Shown one piece after another: positions 12,074 through 22,949 of a DNA stretch of 64,000 nt. The stretch spans positions 22,633,001 through 22,697,000 of the forward strand of contig NC_087259.1 of NCBI RefSeq assembly GCF_037042905.1. Direction: 5' to 3'. A model generated the notes under the pieces. That model saw only the letters and a program-made list of their open reading frames with translations, did no database searches and was not told the DNA's origin. Made by a program: the position numbers and the translations under genes. The stretch is from Lytechinus pictus (taxonomy: Eukaryota; Echinodermata; Echinoidea; Temnopleuroida; Toxopneustidae). Positions within the stretch are counted from its first letter, which is position 1. Every line of letters begins with the position of its first letter.

Positions 12074-13707
12074 GGACGTTCCACAGTTAAAGTGAAATCC
12101 ATGTCATTTTCACCAAACTTTGCACATAGATACTTTAAAACCTTAATATTCGAAATATGCAAAAATTAACATAGGTCCATGTGCTTGATTTTTTGCTATA
12201 GAGCTTCAAAATTCACCCAAACATGCCAAATTGATGTTCTTAAGAATTGCGCATTCAAAAGAATTTGGCATTTTTAGACCGCCCAAGATTACTACAATGA
12301 GTTTAAACCTCTATTACTCAGTCAAAATACATGAAAAAATCATCAAATTTCGCAAGAGAGTTAATAATTGTATCGTTAAAATGGAGAATCTATTTATAGT
12401 GCTATTGTTTGCAATTTTAAGTTTAACAGCACTGTCAGTTCTTAAAAATGGCGTAAAAGATAACAAAATCCCAATCTAAAAAATGTAAAATTTCAGTAAC
12501 AAACTACAAACGTACAATACATGCTGCACTTTTTCCAAATCCATGTCATTTTCACCAAAATTTGCAGAGTTGGTAGGAAGGTATACCTTAGAGGTACAAA
12601 CATTAAAAAATAGGCGTTCATGTGCTTGTTTTTAAACTATCAGCATTTTTATTAGAGCAAATGTGCTTTCTAAAACACCAAAAATGCGCCGAATGCTTTG
12701 TATCTATATGAAGAAAAAATCAAAACCACTCTACCATTTATACAAACTCGGGGTAATAACTGTGGAACGTCAGGACGTTCCACAGTTATGTTTGTGCGCA
12801 TTATGATCTGCGCATAGTTTACACTCTGCGCGCTGACGTCACAATGGATGAACAGGTGATTAATTAGCTGCGGGTATGAGCTGATTTTTCTCATCTTCTG
12901 CACTTTAACTGCAGATCCGATACGTTATTTCATGAAGCTAAAAAATTGAATTATTCCATGGACCATTAAAAAAAAATTCTCTACAATTTCAAAATACTTT
13001 ACTCTGCAGTGCTGCCAGGAATCACGAATATTACCCCGAGTTTGAATAAATGGTAGAGTGGTTTTGATTTTTTCTTCACATAGATACAAGGCATTCGGCG
13101 CATTTTTGGTGTTTTAAAAAGCACATTTGCTCTAATAAAAATGCTGATAGTTTAAAAACAAGCACATGAACCCATATTTTTTAATGTTTGTACCTCTTAG
13201 GTATACCCTCTTCTACAACTCTGCAAATTTTGGTGAAAATTACATGGATTTTAAATAAAGTGCAGCATTTGTTGTACGTTTGTAGTTTGTGGCTGAAATT
13301 TTACATTTTTTAGATTGGGATTTTGTTATCTTTTACGCCATTTTTAAGAACTGACAGTGCTGTTAAACTTAAAATTGCAAACAAATAGCACTTTAAATAA
13401 ATTCTCTATTCTAACGATACAATTATTAACTCTCTCGCGAAATTTGATGACTTTTTCATGTATTTTGACTGAGTAATACAGGTTTAAACTCATTGTAGTA
13501 AACTTGGGCGGTCTAAAAATGCCAAATTCTTTTGAATGCGCAATTCTAAAGAACATCAATTTGGGTGAACTTTGAAGCTCTATAGCAAAAAATCAAGCAC
13601 ATGGACCTATGTTAATTTTTGCATATTTCGAATATTAAGGTTCTTAATTATCTATGTGCAAAGTTTGGTGAAAATGACATGGATTTCACTTTAATTGTGG
13701 AACGTCC
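12074..13707. mobile_element. 1.63-kb palindromic element flanked by TTAA
   Basis: The outer termini GGACGTTCCACAGTTAAAG and its inverse are flanked on both sides by TTAA (12070-12073, 13708-13711), the target of piggyBac-type elements. Arms of about 690 bp (12074-12760 and 13027-13707) are inverted copies with scattered changes. The ORFs at 12231-12479 (+) and 13344-13559 (-) are mirror images, and only one arm keeps the frame to about 82 codons. At 12760-12790 the terminal motif recurs as an internal pair (GTGGAACGTC, GGACGTTCCAC), suggesting two elements fused. No transposase recognised. Confidence 0.65.
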
Positions 13708-13749
13708 TTAAACAAGCGAATGCCTCTGGCGGCCTCACCTGCATCACGC

Positions 13750-14870
13750 GATTCAAGATAGCAGCAGTGCTGACTTTGAAAACTACTATAACTCGCACAA
13801 GATGTTCAGTGATACTTGGTTACTCTTATGTCCACGTTTTATGAACTAAACCAATACACTTACAGAGATATGATGGTAATTCAACAAATACCCCCAACAT
13901 GGCCAAAGTTCATTGACCCTAAATGACCTTTGACCTTAATCATGTGACCTGAAACTTGCACAGGATGTTCAGTGATACTTGATTACTATTATGTCCAAGT
14001 TTAATGAATCAGATCCATAAACTTTCAAAGTTATGATGGTAATTCAACAGATATCCCCGATTCGGCCAAAGTTCATTGACCCTAAATGACCTTTGACCTT
14101 GGTCATGTGACGTGAAACTCATGCAGGATGTTCAGTGATACTTGATTATCCTTATGTTTAAGTTTCATGAACTAAGACCATATACTTTCTAAGTTATGCT
14201 GTCATTTCAAAAACTTAACCTTCGGTTAAGATTTTGATGTTGATTCCCCCAACATGGTCTAAGTTCATTGACCCTAAATGACCTTTGACCTTGGTCATGT
14301 GACATGAAACTTGCACAGGATGTTCAGTGATACTTGATTACTATTATGTCCAAGTTTAATGAATCAGATCCATAAACTTTCAAAGTTATGATGGTAATTC
14401 AACAGATATCCCCGATTCGGCCAAAGTTCATTGACCCTAAATGACCTTTGACCTTGGTCATGTGACGTGAAACTCATGCAGGATGTTCAGTGATACTTGA
14501 TTATCCTTATGTTTAAGTTTCATGAACTAAGACCATATACTTTCTAAGTTATGCTGTCATTTCAAAAACTTAACCTTCGGTTAAGATTTTGATGTTGATT
14601 CCCCCAACATGGTCTAAGTTCATTGACCCTAAATGACCTTTGACCTTGGTCATGTGACATGAAACTCAGGCAGGATGTTCAGTAATACTTGTTTAACCTT
14701 ATGGCCAAGTTTCATGAACTAAGACTATATACTTTTTAAGTTATGCTGTCATTTCAAAAACTTAACCTTCGGTTAAGATTTGGTGTTGACGCCGCCGCCG
14801 CCGTCGGAAAAGCGGCGCCTATAGTTTCACTCTGCTATGCAGGTGAGACAAAAAAACGTTGTTTTCTGAT
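13750..14870 (+). repeat. Tandem repeat with DR1 nuclear-receptor motifs
   Basis: Half-units of about 165-190 bp with the phrase TTCATTGACCCTAAATGACC. A higher-order 355-bp unit is duplicated almost perfectly (about 13950-14304 and 14305-14660). It ends with a GC-rich tail (GCCGCCGCCGCCGTCGG, GCGGCGCCTATAG) that looks like the 3' end of an interspersed repeat. Five copies of TGACCTTTGACCT lie at 13924, 14087, 14279, 14442 and 14634. Confidence 0.8.
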
Positions 14871-15240
14871 TTTATCGCGGATTATTCAATGTTATTGCAT
14901 AGAAAATATGAAAATGAAAGACATAAACTTAATACTTTGTAGGCTTAAGTGCCCTTATTCTCCAGTACGTACTATGAAAACACATTTTGAAAGTGCGTCA
15001 GGTTTCTCGCTGTCGCCACGTTTTGTGAACTTGTGGAATTTGTGAATAATTGATACACATATCAATCGAGAATCATGTTTAATACTTCTACAAACATTAT
15101 AATCATCGACACCATGGTCTACATTATATAGTGTACATGGATTAGCAGAGGAAACGTAAAACAATATTAATTTCACCATAATTCGATTTCTAGATGAACC
15201 AAGGCAATTATGTGACAGGGTTTGAATACCCCCCCCCCCA

Positions 15241-15279
<39 letters not shown>

Positions 15280-15693
15280 AAGGGATATAAAATGCAGGTC
15301 ATTCAATAAACTAAATATTCGAATTTATCGCAGAATTGCGTTACTCTTTCAGTATAACAAATAACACAACAAACAGCTCATACAATCAAACTTTCATGCC
15401 AAATTTTTCAGACCACAGTGAGCTTCAGTGCTCCATTAAAAAAAGTGTAATTCTATGAAGAAAAAAATGAGAACTTATTATATGCCATAATAAAAACTGT
15501 GGGCCTATATCAAAGATCCAAAACAGTCACTATTAGTTAATCAAGCATTACTAATGAATGATAGACAAAAACCTAGAACTGCCCAATTGAAAATGTTTAC
15601 TTACCGCAGAATAGCCTATAAATTGGATGTAAACATGTATTTACAAGTCATGTGGAAAGCGAATTCCTGGAGGTACAGTGGCGCCTCTCCGCA
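14871..15693. other. Mostly unique sequence with short C-run and TA microsatellite
   Basis: C10/A9 then (TA)n at 15228-15276. Nothing else recognised. Confidence 0.5.
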
Positions 15694-17450
15694 TAAAGCT
15701 GTGGTCACATCCCGTCGTACTTGCACATGCGCGCAGTCTACGTGCGAAAACGTGGGCAAAAATCGGGAAATTCGTACGTCACGCACGTGGTGAGTACCGA
15801 CTCGGTACGAATTTGGCAGTGCGCAGACACGACGCAGAACTTTTAGTGCAGGAGGAACTTTCGCTTCGTGCAGGCTACGTTCGAGCTACGGATTTGCCCT
15901 ACGTGCGCGCACGCACACCCTCGGTACTGCCAAAGTACGCACAACGCACCGAGTCCGTGAGACTTTTTAGATATTCGCCGCGGCCACTTCCTGTACCGAA
16001 GGTGCACTTAGCAAGTGCGCGTTGCCGCACGGATAATTGCGTGACCCGTGCTTACTCGGCACTTTCCCAATGTAATTATTCAAATGAATGTGAAGAACTC
16101 ACATGCACGTGCGGAGTAAGCATGTGATCAGCACTTACAACGCACGTTGTGCTCAAATATAAACAAGAAAACACAAAGTCATATTCTATTACCATGTTCC
16201 ACATAATGACCTTATTCTTATTTATTCACACACTATATAATACATGAATTTCATGAACTATGTCTAAAGTTTATTATCATGAGTGCTTGAAGAGGTTGTG
16301 TGTAAAAAAATGAAATCGAATCGTGTATCATGAGTTCAAACAAAGCCAGTGGGAAACTGTATTAGTCCGCCAAATAAAACAAAAAAAGAATTAAAAAAAA
16401 TGATTTTTCATATATTTCTATGAAATGAAATAATGCTTATTACGAGTTCCTGCGTTCACACAACGAGATCCTGCCATTGATATATAGTCAATATCATACT
16501 GACTATATATATCAATGGTGTAGATACTTTCAATGTTTCAGGAGTCGCCGCGCCTTGGAACCTGGCCTGAAACTCGCCATCACTCTTCGCTTTTTGGCAA
16601 CGGGAAGCAAGTCCCTTGCGTATGACTTCCGGGTGGCACACAATATGTGTAATCACACGTAAAGACAATTCCTTCTTTTTTCTAAAAGGAAAGGCAATCC
16701 CCCTCCCCATAATGGAGAATATAAGTTTTAATTGGCATTATAATTGGAGTTAGTTTTGCCCAAACCTTTCTAATAGTACATGGACCTTTTCTATTCAAGA
16801 AGGATTGCTTCAAAACTGTCAATATTCTTTATTACAAAATTAAGGAGTTAGAAGTATCGCATGAAATAATTGTTTATAACACGTCAAGTAATATTTGCCG
16901 TCCAAGTTATCGATGTTTATAAAGGTGCCACGTCTTGCTCATGCCCTGCCACTTGAAGCTGCTCTGCCAGTATCAAAAGTATTTGGAGTCTCTGTGGTAG
17001 AAGAGGCGGCATTTTGAAGGACGTCAGAAGATCAATCTCTTTAAATATACCCCACCACATAGGGGGGGGGGGCTTACGTTCATCGCAAGTGCATGCAGTT
17101 GCAACCTGCGCGTAAGAAAGGACGGCGTACGTGAGCAGCACGTGTAAGTACGGCCTCCATTCCAAAATGTGTCGAACGCACGGAGATCGTACGTTGTAAG
17201 CAGGTACAACTCACTCCACACGTGCGCGACGTACATTGCACGGAATCGCTCACTGCAAGGCGTGACACGCGGGCAGCGCACGCACTACGTACTTACACCT
17301 TGTGTAGTCGTACGAGTGACGTGCGTCGACGCACTTGCTCCCTGCGTTCGCCACTTTTCCCTACGTTTTCAGAAAAACGCAGCGACCGTAGCCTCCCCCA
17401 AAAAACGTACGGCCAAAAAAACCGTACGGCGGCTTGTGACCAGGGCTTAA
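15694..17450. mobile_element. CpG-rich TIR element with many CGTACG motifs
   Basis: The left end (TAAAGCTGTGGTCACATCC) and the inverted right end (TTAAGCCCTGGTCACAAGC) are imperfect inverted repeats. About 450 bp inside each end is strongly CpG-rich and full of CGTACG, GTACG and CACGTG, unlike the AT-rich centre (16150-16900) and the flanks. ORFs in it are frame-open because of base composition; none shows a known domain. Probably a non-autonomous DNA transposon. Confidence 0.5.
16475..16518. repeat. Hairpin CCATTGATATATAGTCA / inverse
   Basis: 17-bp arms, one mismatch or slip, around ATATCATAC, in the AT-rich centre of the CpG-rich element. Confidence 0.7.
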
Positions 17451-17727
17451 AGCGTGTAAAGGAATGAATGATCCTCGCTGCTACCGTAGTTATCGGATGA
17501 CATGTGAATGTAATGTATAATGCTTCTCAGACCATGATCAGCTGTCAAATGGGAGGGTCGGGAAAAAATGCATTGGCCTCGAACACGGCGCCGTTGGTGA
17601 TGTCAGTTTAAATTTCCATAAAATGTAAAATTACGCATTTAGTGGAAGCTACAAATCTCGCGGGCTTGTTTGTCATTGATCTTCAATCATCTAATTTCAG
17701 GGATCCTGTCTCTCTTCTTCTAGATTA

Positions 17728-17940
17728 TCATCGTCGTTTTCTTCTTCTTCTTCTTAATCATTTAAATCATTTGATTTCTTTTAAATCATTTTTCTTCATA
17801 ACATAAAAAATATTCTTCTTCTTCTCCTCCTCCTCCTCCTCCTTCTTCTTCTCCTCCTCCTCCTCCTCCTCCTTCTTCTTCTTCTTCTTAATCCCTTCCC
17901 CCCTTCTTCTTCTCCTTCCTCCTCTGCTTCTTTTTTTTTT
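17728..17940 (+). repeat. CTT/CTC-rich microsatellite
   Basis: Runs of CTT and CCT triplets with two short interruptions. Polypyrimidine strand bias is complete over about 120 bp. Confidence 0.9.
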
Positions 17941-18194
17941 CAATTAAATGGTAATTTGTATGGAATCCTTGATGCCGATTGGCTGTTGATTAGCGTTACC
18001 ATGCAAGTTACCATTGGATGACAAAGTTACCATAATAGTAACTTTTATGCAACGGGCTGCAGTACGGACAAATGATTAATTGTTTATCTGGTAATACTAA
18101 CATAATGAAGCTTTGAAGACTAAATAATGTTTGGGGCCAAAACTGTATTTAGAAAGATGACGAAAAGGCTTAATACAGCAATACAAGTTTCATG

Positions 18195-19010
18195 CACTTT
18201 CATATGGAAGCTTAAAAGTGCCACCGAGATGTTGAGATAATTATCTTGGGAAGTAGACATCATGATAGCAAAAGATCAGATGACGAGATCCCGGATCTCA
18301 TCATGTCAACATCTTTTAGAAGAGATGATGAGATGACAAGATCCCGGATCTCATCATGTCAACATCTTTTAGAAGAGATGATGAGATGACAAGATCCCGG
18401 ATCTCATCATGTCAACATCCTTTTGAAGAGATGATCAGATGTCAAGATCCCGGATCTCATCATGTCGACATCTTTTAGAAGAGTTGATCACATGACAAGA
18501 TCTCGGATCTCATCATGTCGACATCTTGTTGAAGAGATGATCAGTTGACAAGATCCTACACCATTCATTGCGAACATAACGCGGCGCTAAATTATGGAAC
18601 GCCAGGCTGGACACAATTCGTCACCAACAGTACATGGTACATCCGCCAATTGATGTGTCCAGACGGCGGAACATAGTGTGATTATATTATGGGGGCTACT
18701 AAAACATGTAAAAGATATATAAAACATAGTAGCCTAAAATAGTGACCGTTTCAGACCCAAAACTGCCCCCAAAATTGCTGATAAACCCGACATTATCTGT
18801 TTTCAGGACAAACGTGAATTTTAGAGGAAGAGTAAAGAGTCACGGCCGAAAATTGCTGATTTTTTTTTTGCTTGCCAGAGAATTCTGACATGCAATAGAC
18901 ATTGTCATGCTTTCAGCACCCCCAGGACAAAAATCTTTTGCTATCATGATGTCGACTTCCCAAGATAATTATCTCAACATCTCGGTGGCACTTTTAAGCT
19001 TCCATACTTT
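18195..19010. mobile_element. Inverted-repeat element with internal minisatellite
   Basis: About 80-bp arms at 18195-18276 and 18930-19010 are inverted copies (GGAAGCTTAAAAGTGCCACC, GATAATTATCTTGGGAAGT). Between them lie the 53-bp minisatellite and about 370 bp of unique DNA. A MITE-like origin is likely. Confidence 0.65.
18270..18560. repeat. 53-bp minisatellite
   Basis: GATCCCGGATCTCATCATGT recurs at exact 53-bp steps (18287, 18340, 18393, 18446, 18499, with a partial at 18552). Copies differ by a few bases. The core GATCCCGGATC is nearly self-complementary. Confidence 0.9.
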
Positions 19011-19255
19011 CACCATGTTGACAATTTCACTGTTTGTTATTCAACCACAAAGGTACTACAAGTCATCTGACGTCGCATTCGCTTTATCAGTACTCGTTGA
19101 CATGATGAAATGCAAAGTGTTCCTGCAATTAGTCACACCCTCCGACATGTCCGATGCTTTCGGCTGTGTCATCACTTCGAATAGAATATTAGTTTTCTAT
19201 GTATATCAACATTTTTTCTCACTTTTCTGTATAAGATCAAACATAAGCATTCTTC

Positions 19256-19556
<301 letters not shown>

Positions 19557-19699
19557 ATAACGATAATAATGATACTATTACTTCTTCTTCCTCCTCATCC
19601 TCTTCTTCTTCTTATTTTCTTTTTCCAATCTTCTTCATCTTCTTCTTCTTCTCCTCCTTCATCTTTTTCTCCTCCTTCCTCTTCTTCTTTCTTCACTTC

Positions 19700-20995
19700 T
19701 CAATACTCCTCAATACTTTATCGCATGTACCGTCCTGTATTGTGTGTCGTGATACAACGCTGGGTTTGCATCTTTCTCACTACAAAGTCAGACGATTCCC
19801 TTGTCACAAGTCGTTACTTTGCTCATGAATGCATAAGTGAAGGATAATACCCATCCAGGGTGGTTCTGCGCGTCTGTTATCTCACCTCGCCATCAATAAC
19901 GAGCTAATAGCCCAGTGATGATTTCATAACGAGTCCCATTTGTGGGTCAGATTCAATAACAGCCATCATATTTGCTTTTTTACTTTCCTAAACTATATAT
20001 CTGCGTTTCGAGTTTTTTTTTGTAAAAAAAAATTAAAGAAGAACTCGCTTCTTTTAAAGACATAATCTACCCCCGGAATCTACCCCATCAACAAGTCGAC
20101 TGGCAAATCAATCAATTAACACTGAGAATTTCGTCACGTTCGAATGTTAAATGAGAAAGGTACTATATTTTAAAGTTTTATATGGCTTTATATTTTTATT
20201 CAATATTTTATATGATTCAAACGACTTTCCAAATTTGAATATGTATATATTTATTCTTTTCATTCGGAAATAAATACAAACAAACAGAAAATAAAAAAAA
20301 TGTGTACAACATAGGAATGACGGGTGATACTTATAAATTAAAAAAGTCTATGATTTCACATTACACCTACTTTTTTGTATTCTGTTGTGTTGAACATTAA
20401 TTAGACATTTTGAGATTTTATGATTTATTGACATTTCACATGCATGTTTACGAGTAACCAACACATCGAGTTACATTATTGATGAAAATGTAGAAATATT
20501 TCATCCTTCGTACGATAATAAAATACAATAGGAAATTGCAAACTAGTTATAATCTTCCTTAACGCTGACTTTGTCAGTTTGTTGTGCGTACAACAGTTTT
20601 TGTGAAGTTAAGAAGAACTTTAGAATAATGGTATTTTTTCTTTAGTATACATCCGATTGTGTTATGCGTTTTATTCGTATTGAAACCCACTTGTTGTTAG
20701 TGATGAACTTGGCCTTCGGGGAAAGAATTCGTTTTATCAAAAAAGGACTTAGGAAGAGAATCGAACTGAAAAGAGCCAAAACCAACACAAGCAAGTGTCG
20801 AGGCTTCAGAAAAGGAGGAAGAAAAGGGAAACAGGTAAAACGAAGTTTGCCTCCCGCTGTGCAAAAAATGAAATAAAGAAAAATGGAAGAAGGGGATAAA
20901 AAAATAAGTGGATAAGGATAAGAAGAGAAAGAAAAAATAATGAAATAGGAGGAAGGTAAGGATTCGAAATAATAGAAAATATATGAAAATCATTA
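19700..20995. other. Unannotated AT-rich stretch
   Basis: No gene recognised. A 70-codon Lys/Arg-rich frame at 20664-20876 has no family resemblance and no coding signature. Confidence 0.45.
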
Positions 20996-22017
20996 TTTCG
21001 TTCGCGCTTGCATTGCCTGTTGAATAAGGTAAGCTGATAAAAGGAGCTTTAAGTCATCCCGTTTCAAAGTCAATATGCACGTCAAATTATTCTGCTCGTT
21101 GAGGTTCGGGTTTCATTATTTGTAAGTAATATTACGTATCCTGATCATCATACTTACAAAAGGTGCTGATTATCATAATTTTTCATCTCACACTGCGTGC
21201 TCGCATTATTTTAATAGCAGATTAGCAAGGTACGTATATCCTCTTCATGTCTCTTCATATGCTTCCTGTTCATAATTACAAATAGTGCTTAGATCGTCCC
21301 ATTATAGGTATAACTCGACAAAAAGAAAAGTTCAGCTCGCATTTATTTAGCGCGATCCACATCCACATTTTTTCTAAATATCGAACTGTGCTTAACGTCT
21401 TTCTGGACAGCTTATTGAAAATTTCAGCTCGTGCTTTGCGCTCATATTAATTGTTTCTTGAGAAAAAATAGATTGTACTGTATTTAAAAACGTGAGTAAA
21501 ATATAAAGTTTTCAGCTCGCAATCAAGAGTACCAAAATGATTAGAATGTTCCGTTTTAAGGTCTAAATCTAAAAAAAAAATAACTCGCTCTTAGCGATCG
21601 TATAATTTATTCCTTACAAGAAAGTGGTGCTTACCTGTCAGGGTTTTTTCAGGCATAGATATCATTAAATCTTAGTCCTCGCTTCGCGCTCGCTTCGATA
21701 TTTAAGTAAGATAATTGTTCAAGATTTTAAAAGGTGCTTAAGATGTTAGGTAGGCAGGTTGGGAAAAAAAATTGCTCCTCGCCCTTCGCGCTCGCATATT
21801 TTGATAGAGGACATATATTTATCCTCTACATTATTCACTGCAAGCAATTCTTAATAGGTCCTGTGTCAGATAATTCAATTCGCGCTTTGCGTTCACATAA
21901 TTGTTTAGTTGTATACGCATCTTGATCATGATTTTTTTTTAAATGCGCAGAATGTTCAATTTTCTGGTCTGAATACACGAAATTTCAAAAAGATATGAGC
22001 TTGCGCTTCTTGCTCGC
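20996..22017 (-). repeat. GCGAGC-type repeat, copy B (interrupted by the LTR element)
   Basis: Repeated GCTCGC/TTCGCGCTCG cores every 60-130 bp in AT-rich sequence (for example 21181, 21425, 21680, 21790, 21880, 22005), inverted relative to copy A. It resumes as CTCGCTTTATT at 28198. Confidence 0.6.
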
Positions 22018-22179
22018 TGTAGTATTTAGGAACTCAGAGACATAAAACTAGATACAATGAATTTAGAAGTTGAGATGATTTAATCTATTCCAAGATGTCC
22101 GATCATATTGTGATCATGTGTACATAAAGGGGATTGAACCCTCGACGTTGACTGTTAGCACAGTCTTACAAACACAACA
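22018..22179 (-). repeat. 3' LTR
   Basis: 162 bp, downstream on the - strand of a polypurine tract (AAAGGAGGGAAATA, 22180-22193). Confidence 0.93.
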
Positions 22180-22193
22180 TATTTCCCTCCTTT
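22180..22193 (-). other. Polypurine tract
   Basis: AAAGGAGGGAAATA directly before the 3' LTR on the - strand. Confidence 0.7.
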
Positions 22194-22389
22194 AAAGAGA
22201 TGAATAATGTTATATAACTAAGTCCAGATATGAGTTCAAAAGTTTATGAGTCCAGAAAATAAAACTTGTTTATTAACAACAAGTCTGAAATTTTATTAGC
22301 CTATATTGAGCAATTGTTTCATATGAGTCCAAAACTTAAACGTTCCAGTTTTTTAATTTCTATGCTCAATACTTGTCGGCTCTAAGGAT

Positions 22390-22947
22390 TTAAGATCTGT
22401 AATCTCGTAGATATCCAGGTCGTCTCCTTAGACGCTGAGAACGACGAACAGTTCGCGGTTCTGCTCGCTGTTGCTCTTGATCTTCAGTGCTTGTAGGGAA
22501 TGGAAAGGTGTCTTCCCAATCGCTTTCATTCATGTTGCCTGGCTTGCTCGCGATAAGGCGTCTGGTGTTCCATCGCGTTCCGTCATCTAGTACAAATGCA
22601 TTCGAGCCGAGCTTCTTCACGATCTGTTTGGGTTTCGATACCCCCGAAGCAAGCTTGTGCTTGCGATTTGGACGCTTTACGCGAACCCAGTCACCGATAG
22701 CGAATTTCGGTGTGATTGCTCGTCTGCGTTTGTCAGTGTACGCTTTCATGCTTTGCTGTTTCCTCTCAATCTCTCTCGCTTCAGCCTGTGTGCTTGCAGG
22801 CTCTCAAACCGGTGGTTTCAGGATGTTGAATGGCATACGGAGGTTCCGTCCCAACATCAACTCTGCTGGAGTCTTTCCGGTTAGCGAATGAGGTGTTGAG
22901 CGATACGTGCGTAGTAGGGTCTGGATGGCCTTATCGAAGGTCATTCC
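22390..22947 (-). pseudogene. Integrase C-terminal part of the Gypsy element
   Basis: Beyond the insert the protein resumes at GMTFDKAIQTLLRTYRS and PAELMLGRNLRMPF. An in-frame TGA lies at 22804-22806, probably CpG decay. It then continues through a basic GPY-type segment (FAIGDWVRVKRPNRKHK, DDGTRWNTRRL) to an Arg-rich end at 22390. Confidence 0.85.
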
Positions 22948-22949
22948 AT

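Noticed and set aside
15554-17467. Cys/Arg-rich frames suggesting small secreted proteins
   Set aside because: They are open because of CpG-rich repeat composition; overlapping frames on both strands look equally good.
18270-18560. CRISPR-like spacing of 53 bp
   Set aside because: The whole 53-bp unit repeats, so there are no spacers; it is a minisatellite.
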